Below, in pieces: positions 16,675 to 25,885 of a stretch of 64,000 nucleotides of DNA. Both the position numbers and the translations under genes were made by a program. The stretch is from Micromonospora sp. CP22 (GTDB taxonomy: Bacteria; Actinomycetota; Actinomycetes; Mycobacteriales; Micromonosporaceae), in assembly GCF_009712475.1 (NCBI RefSeq), contig NZ_VCJO01000005.1:313850-377849 (forward strand). Reading direction: 5' to 3'. Below the pieces are notes generated by a model. That model worked only from the letters and a program-made list of their open reading frames with translations, did no database searches and had not been told where the DNA came from. Numbering within the stretch: the first letter of the stretch is position 1; the number at the start of each line of letters is the position of its first letter.

Positions 16675-16874
16675 GTCCTCGACTCCCTGCTGAGAGGTGT
16701 GGGGGTGGTCCGGCCACGGGCAGCCGTCGCCGACACACGGTACCTGGTATCGGACGCACTTCCGACCATCGATGGCCCACGGATAGGCGGTGGTCGCGTC
16801 GATCGTGACGTCCGGGTCACTCCGGGGCCGCCGGGAGTCGTGTTCGCGCGGGCCGAGGTAGGGAATCGCCGGGA

Positions 16875-17873
16875 TTAAGCGGACTTGCGCGGAGTGGCCT
16901 TCTTGGTGGTTTTCTTCTCCGCGGTCTTCTTGGCCGGTTGGGCCTTCTTGGCGGTGGTCTTCTTCTCCGCGGGCTTCTTCGCGGGCGCCTTCTTGGCCGG
17001 TGTCTTGGCGGCCTTCTTCTCCGCCGCCTTCTTCTGGGCCGAGCGCGCCGACGAGATCGGGGTGGGCTCCGCGCCCCCACCGGCCGGTGCCTCGCCGCGG
17101 GCCGCCCGCGCCCGCTCCACGGACGCCTTGAGTGCGGCCATCAGGTCGACCGCGGCGGCGGGGGCCTCCTCCGCCTCCTCCGGCTGGACCACCTCGCGGC
17201 CCTCCACCTTCGCGTCGATGACCTCCTGCAACGCCGCCCGGTAGTCGTCGGTGAACTCGTCCGGATGGAAGTCTCCGGCCATGGAATCGATCAGCGAGGT
17301 GGCCATCGCCAACTCCGGCGGCCGAATCTTCAGATCCTCGTCGAGGAACCCGAAATCCGGCTTCCGAATCTCGTCGGGCCAGAGCATCGTGTTCAGCAGC
17401 AGCACGCCGTCGCGTACCCGCAGGGTGGCCAACTGCTCCCGCTGGCGCAGCGCCACCTTGACGATCGCCACCCGCTCCGAGTCGGTCAGCGCGTTCCGTA
17501 ACAGCAGGTACGGCTTGGTCGCGGTGCCCTCCGGCTCCAGGAAGTACGCCTTGTTGTAGAGGATCGGGTCGACCTGCTCGGCCGGCACGAACTCCAGCAC
17601 ATCGATCGCGTGGGAGGTGCTCAACGGCAGTTCGGCGAAATCCTCGTCGGTGAGGATGACCATCTCGCCGCCGCCGAGGTCGTAGCCCTTGGCGATGTCG
17701 TCGTAGCTGACCTCCTCGCCGCAGACCTGACAGGTGCGCTTGTACCGGATGCGCCCGCCGTCGGCCCGGTGCACCTGGTGGAAACGGATGTCCTTCTCCT
17801 CGGTTGCGGAGTACAGCTTGACCGCGATCGAGACCAGGCCGAACGACACGGCACCTTTCCAGATGGCCCGCAT
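16875..17873 (-). CDS. ku: Ku protein, non-homologous end joining
   Basis: Prokaryotic Ku of 332 residues. MRAIWKGAVSFGLVSIAVKL is the canonical start, and the Ku core covers about 1-260. The last 65 or so residues form a Lys/Ala/Pro-rich tail (AKKAPAKKPAEKKTTAKK) like those that aid DNA binding and threading in actinobacterial Ku. Ku binds double-strand ends as a homodimer and recruits LigD. It is divergent from the ligase and polymerase genes with 85 bases between starts. GAAGGGAG precedes the ATG. Confidence 0.95.
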   Translation of the reverse strand: MRAIWKGAVSFGLVSIAVKLYSATEEKDIRFHQVHRADGGRIRYKRTCQVCGEEVSYDDIAKGYDLGGGEMVILTDEDFAELPLSTSHAIDVLEFVPAEQVDPILYNKAYFLEPEGTATKPYLLLRNALTDSERVAIVKVALRQREQLATLRVRDGVLLLNTMLWPDEIRKPDFGFLDEDLKIRPPELAMATSLIDSMAGDFHPDEFTDDYRAALQEVIDAKVEGREVVQPEEAEEAPAAAVDLMAALKASVERARAARGEAPAGGGAEPTPISSARSAQKKAAEKKAAKTPAKKAPAKKPAEKKTTAKKAQPAKKTAEKKTTKKATPRKSA

Positions 17874-17958
17874 GCTGCGCTCCCTTCCCCGGTATCGACC
17901 ATGCTCGCATCACAGCGAACCGGGCGCGAGGTGTTCTGCCTGCTACTACAGTCGTTCT

Positions 17959-18900
17959 GTGCCCGGCGCGCCGTTCAAGCCGATGCTCGCGGTGACCGGG
18001 CAGCTTCCGACCGGTCCCGGGTGGGCGTACGAGTTCAAGTGGGACGGCGTACGCGCCCTGGCGGACATCGCCGCCGGACGGCCGCGCCTGTACGCCCGCT
18101 CCGGGGTGGAGATCACCACCGCCTATCCCGAGTTGATCCCGCTCGGGGAGCAGGTCGACGACGCCCTGATCGACGGCGAGGTGGTGCTGTTCGACCAGGC
18201 CGGGCGGCCGTCGTTCACCGCACTGGCGGAGCGGATGCACGTGCGCAACGCCGCGAAGGCGGCCCGGCTGGCGGCCACCGTCCCGGTCACGTACATGATC
18301 TTCGACGTGTTGCGGCTGGCCGGGCAGGACCTCACCGGCTGGCCGTACGCCCGGCGTCGGGAGACCCTCGACGGCCTGGGGCTGGGCGCGGCGCGGTGGG
18401 CGGTGCCCCCGGTCTTCTACGACGGCCCGGCCACCTACGAGGCGGCGGGTGAGCACGGGCTCGAAGGGGTGATGGCCAAGCGTGTCGAGTCGACCTACCG
18501 GCCGGGGGTGCGTTCACCGGACTGGGTGAAGGTCAAACTGGAGGTGACCGGCGACTTCGTCGTCGGCGGCTGGCGACCCGGGGCCCGGAAGATCGGCGGG
18601 CTGCTGGTCGGCGTGCCCGGCCCCGACGGCCGACTCGTCTACCGTGGTCGGGTCGGTGGCGGCATCGGGGCGGCCCTGGAGCGGGAGTTGCTGCGTGAGC
18701 TGGAGCCGCTGCGCACCACCGCCTCGCCGTTCTCCGGAGATGTGCCACGCGAGGATGCCCGGGGCGCGATCTGGGTAACTCCCCGGGTGGTGGTGGAGGT
18801 CAAGTACGGCCAGCGCACCCCGGACGGGCGACTGCGCTTCCCCCGGCTCCTGCGGATCCGCCCGGACAAACCGGCCGAGGAGGTCGACGATGCCAGCTGA
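17959..18900 (+). CDS. ligD: ATP-dependent DNA ligase (LigD ligase domain)
   Basis: Protein of 313 residues. The adenylation motif is in EFKWDGVRA, where the lysine is the nucleophile. LIDGEVVLFD (motif III), EGVMAKR (motif IV) and WVKVKLE (motif V) follow, then an OB-fold domain from about residue 195. It seals breaks brought together by Ku. The polymerase domain is a separate overlapping gene here, unlike the fused mycobacterial LigD, and no 3'-phosphoesterase domain is seen. A TACAGT -10 box 6 bases before the GTG suggests a leaderless transcript. Confidence 0.92.
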   Translation: MPGAPFKPMLAVTGQLPTGPGWAYEFKWDGVRALADIAAGRPRLYARSGVEITTAYPELIPLGEQVDDALIDGEVVLFDQAGRPSFTALAERMHVRNAAKAARLAATVPVTYMIFDVLRLAGQDLTGWPYARRRETLDGLGLGAARWAVPPVFYDGPATYEAAGEHGLEGVMAKRVESTYRPGVRSPDWVKVKLEVTGDFVVGGWRPGARKIGGLLVGVPGPDGRLVYRGRVGGGIGAALERELLRELEPLRTTASPFSGDVPREDARGAIWVTPRVVVEVKYGQRTPDGRLRFPRLLRIRPDKPAEEVDDAS

Positions 18901-19819
18901 CCGGGTCCAGGTCGAGGTGCAGGGCCGCACGCTGGAGCTTTCCAACCTCGACAAGGTGCTCTATCCGCAGGCGGGCTTCACCAAGGGCGAGGTGATCGAC
19001 TACTACACCCGCATCTCCCCGGTGCTGCTGCCGCACCTGGCGGATCGTGCCCTGACCCGGATCCGCTACCCCAACGGCGTGGACGGCAACTCGTTCTTCG
19101 AGAAGAACGCCCCCGCCGCCACCCCCGAGTGGGTACGCACCGAGACGCTGCCCGCCCCCGGATCGAGCAAGGGGCGGGAGACCATCGACTACGTGGTCGC
19201 CGACGACCTGCCCACCCTGGTCTGGCTGGCCAACCTCGCCGCGCTGGAACTGCACACCCCGCAGTGGAAGATCGGTGCGCATCCCGACCTGATGGTGGTC
19301 GACCTCGATCCGGGGGCCCCGGCCGCGCTGAAGCAGTGCTGCCAGGTGGCGCTGCTGCTGCGGGACCGGCTGGCCGCCGACGGCCTGGACGCCTACCCGA
19401 AGACCTCCGGCAAGAAGGGCATGCAGCTCTGCTGCCCCATCTCCGGCACCCAGTCCGCCGACGACGTCTCCGACTACGCGCGCGGCGTCGCCCAGGAGTT
19501 GGAGCGCGGACACCCGAAGCTGATCGTATCCAAGATGGCGAAGAACCTGCGCTCCGGAAAGATCTTCATCGACTGGAGCCAGAACAGCGCGGCGAAGACC
19601 ACGGTCGCGCCGTACTCACTGCGCGCGCAACCCCTCCCGTCGGTGTCGACGCCGCTGACCTGGGACGAGGTCGCCGCCGGTGCGGCAGGTGAACGGCCGG
19701 CGACGAAGCCGTACACCGCCACCGAGGTCCTCGCCCGCGTCGACGAGCACGGCGACCTCCTCGCCCCGCTCCTCGACGGCGGCCCCGAACTGCCGCCGCG
19801 CGCACCGACACGACGGTGA
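18890..19819 (+). CDS. LigD polymerase domain (primase-like NHEJ polymerase)
   Basis: Protein of 309 residues of the archaeo-eukaryotic primase fold. LSNLDKVLYPQAGFTKGEVI is the family start, and MVVDLDPG carries the catalytic DxD. KTSGKKGMQLCCPI and DWSQNSAAKTTVAPYSLR are further signatures. It fills gaps and adds ribonucleotides during end joining. It overlaps the ligase gene by 11 bases, so the two are coupled and likely made at a 1:1 ratio. Confidence 0.93.
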   Translation: MPADRVQVEVQGRTLELSNLDKVLYPQAGFTKGEVIDYYTRISPVLLPHLADRALTRIRYPNGVDGNSFFEKNAPAATPEWVRTETLPAPGSSKGRETIDYVVADDLPTLVWLANLAALELHTPQWKIGAHPDLMVVDLDPGAPAALKQCCQVALLLRDRLAADGLDAYPKTSGKKGMQLCCPISGTQSADDVSDYARGVAQELERGHPKLIVSKMAKNLRSGKIFIDWSQNSAAKTTVAPYSLRAQPLPSVSTPLTWDEVAAGAAGERPATKPYTATEVLARVDEHGDLLAPLLDGGPELPPRAPTRR

Positions 19820-19879
19820 ACGGCAGCGACACGCCGGCCCGCTCGACAGTACGGGCAGCAGGGAGGTAGGACAGTTTCC

Positions 19880-20632
19880 ATGCCTGTCGAGCTGCCCGTG
19901 CTCTCCGCCGTCCGCCCTGCCGAGCGGGATCAGCCACTGATCACCTACCTCGACCACCGGAGCGGACACCGCCATCAGGTGACCGCCGCCGAGCTGGGCG
20001 AATGGTCGGCGCGGGCCGCCGGGCTGCTGCGGGACGGTTGCGGCCTGACACCGGGCAGCCGGGTGGCGGTGCTGCTGCCGCCGCACTGCCGTACCGCTGC
20101 GGCTCTGCTGGGCGCCTGGGCGGTCGGGCTGGAGGTTTCGTTCCGGCCGCGCGCCACCGCCGGGCTGCCGGTGCTGGAGCCCGGCGGCGATCGACCGTAC
20201 GACGTTGTCCTGGTCACCCCGGAACGGCTCGACGACTGGTTGGAGGACGTACCCGACGGGCTGCACCGTTACCTCGTCGGCGCCGGGCCGGAGCCGCTGG
20301 CCGCCGTGCCGGCCGGTTGGCTCGACTGGTCGGTGGAGGTGCTGCGGCACGGTGCCGCCCCGGCCGACCGCCCCACGCTGCGGGCCACCGACCCGGCCAG
20401 CCCGGACGGCACCACCTACCACGAGTGGGGTCAGGTGGCCCAGGTCGTCGCCGAGCAGCTCGACCTGCGGGTCGGCGACCGGCTGCTGGTCGACGTCGCC
20501 GAGCACGATCAGCCGCTGAAATGGTTGCTCGCGCCACTGGCGGCCGGTGCGTCGGTGGTGCTCTGTGCCAACCTCGACCCCGCCGACCGGGACGCGGTCG
20601 CCGCCGCCGAGCAGGTGACCCGGATCCTCTGA
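19880..20632 (+). CDS. TIGR03089 family protein (truncated acyl-CoA-synthetase-like)
   Basis: Protein of 250 residues resembling the N-terminal half of AMP-forming ligases (LITYLDHRSGHRHQVTAAEL, GSRVAVLLPPHCRTAAALLG). It lacks the P-loop and the C-terminal domain. This matches TIGR03089, an actinobacterial family that is normally this short, so I do not read it as broken. The function is unknown. It starts 60 bases after the LigD polymerase gene and may share its transcript. Confidence 0.83.
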   Translation: MPVELPVLSAVRPAERDQPLITYLDHRSGHRHQVTAAELGEWSARAAGLLRDGCGLTPGSRVAVLLPPHCRTAAALLGAWAVGLEVSFRPRATAGLPVLEPGGDRPYDVVLVTPERLDDWLEDVPDGLHRYLVGAGPEPLAAVPAGWLDWSVEVLRHGAAPADRPTLRATDPASPDGTTYHEWGQVAQVVAEQLDLRVGDRLLVDVAEHDQPLKWLLAPLAAGASVVLCANLDPADRDAVAAAEQVTRIL

Positions 20633-20892
20633 CCCACCAGGCATCCGGTCCGTCATCCCTCGTCGACCCTGTTGATCAGGTCGACGGCGGCTCGCATGGC
20701 TGCTTTGCCCCTTGTTGTCGAGGTGCTCATGACGTGCGCCCTGGTGAGCGTGGACGCGTCCTTCGATGCATTCGGGCGGAGCGATCCAGTCCTGAGCTCC
20801 GATACCCTTCGGGGTGCGTCGTGCCACTTCGGGCCAGGTTCTCGCAGCGTGCTGGTGGGGTGACTGTCGGCGGGGTGCCCTATGCTCGCTGC

Positions 20893-22608
20893 GTGAGTGC
20901 GGTGGCGCGGCAGACAGGGCAGCTCATGCTCGGTGAGATCCTTGCGCCGCCGACGGCGATTCCGGTGGAATCCGTCGAGCACGGCGAGGTTTTCACTCGC
21001 CGTTGGGTGGTGGATCTGATTTTGGACCTAGCCGGGTACACCGCTGATCGTGATCTTGCATTGCTGGTGGCGGTCGAGCCGGCCTGCGGGGCGGGAGCTT
21101 TTCTGGCCTCGATGGCTGCCCGGGTCAGTGCTTCGTGTCGCAAGCATGACCGGTCTCTGCTGGACGCGAAGCACGCGGTGCGTGCCTTCGACCTGCTGGC
21201 GCCCAACGTGGCGGCGAGCCGCCAGGTCGCCCGGGACGTGTTCGTCGAGGACGGCTGGCCGCTACCCGAGGCCCGCGAGGTGGCAACGGCATGGGTACGG
21301 CAGGGTGACTACCTGCTGGATGCGTACGTCGATGTCGGTGTCGATCTGGTGGTGGGCAATCCGCCGTACGTCCGGTTGGAGGATGTGCCGGCGGACCGCA
21401 TGCTGGCCTACCGCGCCGCGTGCCCGACGATGACCGGCAGGTCGGATCTGTATGTCGGTTTCTACGAGCGGGGGCTGCGTTCCCTGAAGCCGGGCGGGGT
21501 GCTGGCGTTCATCTGCGCCGACCGGTGGATGCGCAACCAGTACGGGCGGCAGTTGCGAGAGCTTATTGCTGCCGGCTACAGCGTCGACGTGACGGTCACC
21601 ATGCACGATGTCGACGCGTTCGAGGAGCAGGTCTCCGCCTATCCAGCGATCACCGTGCTTCGGCATGCCTCCCAGGGTGCGGCAGTGGTGGCCGATGCCC
21701 GGCGAGGCTTCGCGGCTCCGGATGCCCCGGAGTTGTTGAAGTGGGTCGCCGATCGGGAGTCGAGGCCGGGGGCGGACGACCGGTACGAGATTGCACGGCT
21801 ACCCCACTGGTTCGACGGCGGCGACTCCTGGCCGGCAGGGTCGCCCTCACGGCTGGCGCTGATCGAGGACCTGAACGACCGCTTTCCGCCGCTGCAAGAC
21901 GCGGCGACCGGCACTCGGGTCGGAATCGGGGTAGCGACCGGTGCCGACAGCGTCTTCATCACCACCGACGCGGACGTCGAGCCGGAGCGGCTGCTGCCGC
22001 TGTCGATGGTGCGTGACACGACATCGGGAACCCTGCGATGGTCCGGTCACTACCTGGTCAACCCGTGGAATACGGACGGGCAACTCGTCGACCTGGATGC
22101 CCTGCCTCGCCTGCGGGCCTACTACCAGAGGCACGCGGCGGCCCTCAAACGGCGGCACGTTGCCGGCAAACAACCCGCCCACTGGTACCGGACGATCGAC
22201 AAGGTCGACCACTCCCTCATCGAGCGTCCGAAACTGCTGTTTCCCGACATGAAGAACGCCATGCATCCCGTCCTGGACGAGGGTGGCTGCTATCCGCACC
22301 ACAACTTGTACTACATCGTTTCCGACACCTGGGATCTCCGGGTCCTAGGTGGACTCCTGCTTTCTCGTGTCGCACAAGCCTTCGTGGAGGCTTACGCCGT
22401 TAAAATGCGTGGCGGCACCCTTCGATTCCAAGCCCAGTATCTGCGCCGGATCCGCGTACCCCGACCCGAGGCCATCTCCGCTGCGGACCGGGCTGCGCTC
22501 GCCGCCGCCTTCGACAAGCGGAACAGCCGGGCGGCGACGGAGGTTGCCCTACGGGTGTACGGGATCGACGAGCCGGGAGACCTGATCGATGGACCAGCGG
22601 GCGTTTGA
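20893..22608 (+). CDS. Type II DNA adenine methyltransferase (XhoI/PaeR7I type)
   Basis: SAM-dependent methyltransferase of 571 residues. The SAM-binding motif is VEPACGAGAFL (about 61-71 from the GTG start), and the catalytic NPPY motif in VVGNPPYVRL marks an N6-adenine enzyme. The C-terminal half is the target-recognition region. It should protect the site cut by the partner endonuclease, by family CTCGAG. A TATGCT -10 box 6 bases before the GTG at 20893 suggests leaderless expression; the ATG at 20926 is an alternative. The methyltransferase precedes the nuclease and overlaps it by 20 bases. Confidence 0.9.
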   Translation: MSAVARQTGQLMLGEILAPPTAIPVESVEHGEVFTRRWVVDLILDLAGYTADRDLALLVAVEPACGAGAFLASMAARVSASCRKHDRSLLDAKHAVRAFDLLAPNVAASRQVARDVFVEDGWPLPEAREVATAWVRQGDYLLDAYVDVGVDLVVGNPPYVRLEDVPADRMLAYRAACPTMTGRSDLYVGFYERGLRSLKPGGVLAFICADRWMRNQYGRQLRELIAAGYSVDVTVTMHDVDAFEEQVSAYPAITVLRHASQGAAVVADARRGFAAPDAPELLKWVADRESRPGADDRYEIARLPHWFDGGDSWPAGSPSRLALIEDLNDRFPPLQDAATGTRVGIGVATGADSVFITTDADVEPERLLPLSMVRDTTSGTLRWSGHYLVNPWNTDGQLVDLDALPRLRAYYQRHAAALKRRHVAGKQPAHWYRTIDKVDHSLIERPKLLFPDMKNAMHPVLDEGGCYPHHNLYYIVSDTWDLRVLGGLLLSRVAQAFVEAYAVKMRGGTLRFQAQYLRRIRVPRPEAISAADRAALAAAFDKRNSRAATEVALRVYGIDEPGDLIDGPAGV

Positions 22609-23308
22609 GGAGGCAATCCGTAGCTCCTGGGTGGTTCGAGAGTCGCAGGCCGCGAAGAAGCTGCTGTCGGGCAGAGCCGATACCGGAGGACGTGGCGCAG
22701 TCACCGGTGGTGCGCATCTCGACGCTCTGACTGAACTGCTGGCGAACGTCTTCCGCGATGCTGGTTTCCCGCCCGACGCGGTGCGTTGCAAGTCCGGCAT
22801 CGAGCTGCCCGGCTATTTCCGGCCCACAAAGCAGTGGGACCTCGTCGTGCTTCACGAGGAGGAGCTGGTTGCGGCCATCGAGCTGAAGTCGCATGTCGGC
22901 CCGTCTTTCGGCAACAACTTCAACAACCGCAACGAGGAGGCGATCGGTAGCGCCGTCGATCTGTGGCGAGCCTATGAGCATGGTTTACTCGGCCGGCTGC
23001 GGCCGTGGCTCGGCTACGTGCTCCTGGTCGAAGAGGCGAACGGGTCGACGCGCAAGGGCAAACCAAGGAGCGGTACGTTGCCTATCGACCCTGTCTTCTC
23101 CGACACCTCTTACCTGGACCGTTACGCGATCCTCTGCAAGCGGTTGATAGACGCAGGATTGTACGACGCCACGTGCCTCGTTACATCTTCACGGGAGCCG
23201 GACGCACCCATCCGCCAACCCGACCCGGAGATCGGGTTCGTCGCCTTCGTCGGATCCATCGCCGCCCGCATCGAGAAGGTCGGCGTACCCCGGCCGAGGC
23301 TCAACTGA
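22589..23308 (+). CDS. PaeR7I-family type II restriction endonuclease
   Basis: Protein of 239 residues. QWDLVVLHEEELVAAIELKS gives the PD-(D/E)xK active site (D84, E98, K100). HVGPSFGNNFNNRNEEAIGS is a stretch I recognise from PaeR7I, an XhoI isoschizomer cutting CTCGAG. The methyltransferase gene overlaps its start, so methylation comes first. The pair lies between the NHEJ/TIGR03089 genes and the XPB helicase and looks somewhat less GC-rich by eye, consistent with acquisition. No controller protein is seen. Confidence 0.92.
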   Translation: MDQRAFEEAIRSSWVVRESQAAKKLLSGRADTGGRGAVTGGAHLDALTELLANVFRDAGFPPDAVRCKSGIELPGYFRPTKQWDLVVLHEEELVAAIELKSHVGPSFGNNFNNRNEEAIGSAVDLWRAYEHGLLGRLRPWLGYVLLVEEANGSTRKGKPRSGTLPIDPVFSDTSYLDRYAILCKRLIDAGLYDATCLVTSSREPDAPIRQPDPEIGFVAFVGSIAARIEKVGVPRPRLN

Positions 23309-23485
23309 ACCCACCTATGCGGAATGTGGCGGTGTTGGGATGGCGTGGACACCGCCCACGCATCACCAGGTTGCTCAAACACGCCGACGACACTCGTGGC
23401 GGCATAAGCCCGGACCCGTAGCCGGAGCCTGATGCCGGATAACGGCGGCGGAGAGAGACCGCTGTCGGGTCGACCAAAGCGTCGC

Positions 23486-25165
23486 TCAGTCGACCGTGGG
23501 CAGCGTCGGGCCGAGGACGTCGTCGGCGTCGACGATGGTGTACGCGTACCCCTGCTCGGCGAGGAAGCGCTGCCGGTGGGCGGCGTACTCGGTGTCGATG
23601 GTGTCCCGGGAGACCACGGTGTAGAAGTGCGCCTGCCGACCGTCGGCCTTCGGGCGCAGCACCCGCCCCAGGCGCTGCGCCTCCTCCTGGCGGGAGCCGA
23701 ACGTGCCGGAGACCTGGATCGCCACCGCCGCCTCCGGCAGATCGATGGAGAAGTTCCCCACCTTCGAGATCACCAGCGTGCGGATTTCCCCGGTGCGGAA
23801 CGCGTCGAAGAGGCGTTCACGCTCCTTGTTGGTGGTGGAGCCCTGCACGATCGGGGCGTCCAGGTATTCCCCCAGCTGGTGCAGCTGGTCGATGTACGCG
23901 CCGATGACCAGCGTCTGCTCGTCCGGATGCCGGTCGACCAGGGCGCGTACCACCGGCAGCTTGGTGCGGGCGGTGGCCGCCATCCGGTACCGCTCCTCCG
24001 CCTCGGCTGTCGCGTACGACATCCGTTCGGCGTCGGTCAGGGTGACCCGCACCTCGACACACTCGGCGGGGGCGATCCAGCCCTGCGACTCGATGTCCTT
24101 CCAGGGCGCGTCGTACCGCTTCGGGCCGATCAGGCTGAACACGTCGCCCTCCCGGCCGTCCTCGCGGACCAGGGTGGCGGTCAGGCCCAACCGGCGGCGG
24201 GCCTGGAGGTCGGCGGTGAAGCGGAAGATCGGCGCGGGCAGCAGGTGCACCTCGTCGTAGACGACCAGGCCCCAGTCGCGGGCGCCGAACAGGTCCAGGT
24301 GGGTGAAGACACCCTTCTTACGCGAGGTCAGCACCTGGTAGGTGGCGATGGTGACCGGGCGGATCTCCTTGCGCTCGCCCGAGTACTCGCCGATCTCCTC
24401 CTCGGTCAGCGAGGTACGGGCGATCAACTCCCGCTTCCACTGCCGCCCCGCCACCGTGTTGGTGACCAGGATCAGCGTGGTGGCCTTCGCCTCGGCCATC
24501 GCCGCCGCCCCCACCAACGTCTTACCGGCGCCACAGGGCAGCACCACCACGCCCGATCCGCCGGCCCAGAACGCCTCGACCGCCTCCCGCTGGTACGACC
24601 GCAGCGTCCACGGCTTTCCGCCGTCCTTGCCGGCCTCGGCCAGCTCGATCGGGTGCGCCTCCCCGTCGACGTATCCGGCGAGGTCCTCCGCCGGCCAGCC
24701 GAGCTTCAGCAGGGCCTGCTTGAGCCGCCCCCGCTCGGACGGGTGCACCGCGATGGTGTCGTCGTCGATGCGGTTGCCGAGCATCCCGGCGAGCTTCTTG
24801 CTCTTGGCCACCTCGACGAGCACCACCCGGTCCAGGGCGCGCAGGACGAGACCGTGCGCCGGGTCGTTGGCGAGCTGGAGGCGACCGTAGCGGTCCATGG
24901 TCTCGGCCACGTCGACCAGCAGCGCGTGCGGCACCGGATACCGCGAATATTTGAGCAGGGCGTCCACCACGCCCTCGGCGTCGTGGCCGGCGGCGCGGGC
25001 GTTCCACAGCCCGAGCGGCGTCAGCCGGTACGTGTGCACGTGCTCGGGCGAGCGCTCCAACTCGGCGAAGGGGGCGATGGCCATCCGGCAGGACTGTGCG
25101 TCGGGGTGATCGATCTCCAGCAGGAGGGTCTTGTCCGACTGCACGATAAGGGGTCCACCACTCAC
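23486..25165 (-). CDS. XPB/Rad25-type DNA repair helicase
   Basis: Superfamily 2 helicase of 559 residues. It has an N-terminal XPB damage-recognition-like domain, Walker A LPCGAGKTLVG, VVYDEVHLLPA (DEVH box), LGLTATLVREDG (motif III) and, in the second half, VISKVGNFSIDLPEA and QRLGRVLRPK (motif VI). Mycobacterial XPB unwinds 3'-5'. The GTG at 25165 has GAGAGG 7 bases upstream; the longer frame to 25225 lacks support. A large partner protein is encoded upstream on the same strand, as in mycobacteria. Confidence 0.93.
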   Translation of the reverse strand: MSGGPLIVQSDKTLLLEIDHPDAQSCRMAIAPFAELERSPEHVHTYRLTPLGLWNARAAGHDAEGVVDALLKYSRYPVPHALLVDVAETMDRYGRLQLANDPAHGLVLRALDRVVLVEVAKSKKLAGMLGNRIDDDTIAVHPSERGRLKQALLKLGWPAEDLAGYVDGEAHPIELAEAGKDGGKPWTLRSYQREAVEAFWAGGSGVVVLPCGAGKTLVGAAAMAEAKATTLILVTNTVAGRQWKRELIARTSLTEEEIGEYSGERKEIRPVTIATYQVLTSRKKGVFTHLDLFGARDWGLVVYDEVHLLPAPIFRFTADLQARRRLGLTATLVREDGREGDVFSLIGPKRYDAPWKDIESQGWIAPAECVEVRVTLTDAERMSYATAEAEERYRMAATARTKLPVVRALVDRHPDEQTLVIGAYIDQLHQLGEYLDAPIVQGSTTNKERERLFDAFRTGEIRTLVISKVGNFSIDLPEAAVAIQVSGTFGSRQEEAQRLGRVLRPKADGRQAHFYTVVSRDTIDTEYAAHRQRFLAEQGYAYTIVDADDVLGPTLPTVD

Positions 25166-25632
25166 GCCGAATCCTCTCGTCCGTACGGCTGATCCGGCCG
25201 CCTGAGCACGCAGCTGACCTGGCACCGGGCGACCATCCAGTGTTGCACGCGGTGGCAGTTGCCAAGAATGTGCTCACTTTTGCGCAACCTTGCTGGTAGT
25301 CATGTGCGTCTAGCAGTAGGGGACGAGCTGTCGAGGTCGACGGTCGGTCAGTCGCGGACGGGCCACCGTACGTCCTCGCGGTCGTCATGCCGGTCGGTTC
25401 CGGTGCGTAGCGCGTTCGATCCACGGTCCGACGGGCCAGGAAGCGGGGGCCCTTCCCGTCGCCGTGGGCAAGCCAACGGGGGCGAGCGGCGCGCCCCGGG
25501 CCGTACCGGCGAACCCCTTACCGGCGGCCCGGCGGGTGGATCCGAGCCGGATCGGTACGTGACGGTGCTGGTCGACAGCCGTCGAGAATGACACCCTTGA
25601 CGTCCAGGCACGGATCGTACGGGGGAGGGTAG
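25166..25632. other. 467-base intergenic stretch
   Basis: This lies between the divergent XPB helicase and the small membrane protein. I see no RNA gene or convincing ORF. TTGACG at 25597-25602 could be a -35 box for the membrane protein, and GGGGGAGGG is its ribosome site. GGGGGCCCTTCCC near 25446 resembles half of the interspersed repeat, but no second half is present. Confidence 0.5.
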
Positions 25633-25872
25633 ATGACTGTTGACCAGGAAGTTGTCCCCGAGCGCGAGCAGGCAGAGTCGACCGAGCCCGTCTCCACCGC
25701 CACGGTGATCGCGTACGCGATCGTCGGTGTCGTCCTGTTCGGATGGTTCCTCTTCGGCTGGCTGGTGCTCCAGCAGGGCTTCGTCGACTCGGTCGGTGAG
25801 GCCGCCGGCACCGGGTTCGCCCTGCTGTTGCTGGTGGCGATCGTCGGGTCGGTACGGCGCAGCCGCCGCTGA
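25633..25872 (+). CDS. Small membrane protein of unknown function
   Basis: Protein of 79 residues. It has an acidic N-terminus (VVPEREQAESTEP), two hydrophobic segments (VIAYAIVGVVLFGWFLFGWL and GTGFALLLLVAIVGSV) and a basic end RRSRR, so it is probably a two-pass inner-membrane protein with both ends inside. GGGGGAGGG lies 5 bases before the ATG. It sits between the XPB helicase and its partner gene and ends 13 bases from the partner's stop, convergent with it. I do not recognise a family. Confidence 0.75.
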   Translation: MTVDQEVVPEREQAESTEPVSTATVIAYAIVGVVLFGWFLFGWLVLQQGFVDSVGEAAGTGFALLLLVAIVGSVRRSRR

Positions 25873-25885
25873 GCGCGGCCGAGCC

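Noticed and set aside
16675..18456. In-frame extension making an 802-residue protein around the FKBP gene
   Set aside because: The added part runs through the Ku gene region in another frame. The FKBP gene has its own GTG with a ribosome site and a normal membrane anchor.
19880..20632. TIGR03089 gene as a truncated acyl-CoA synthetase pseudogene
   Set aside because: The family is normally this short, the frame is intact and the ends are clean.
25440..25460. Fourth copy of the interspersed repeat
   Set aside because: Only a GGGGGCCCTTCCC half is present, which GC-rich DNA gives by chance; the second half and core are absent.
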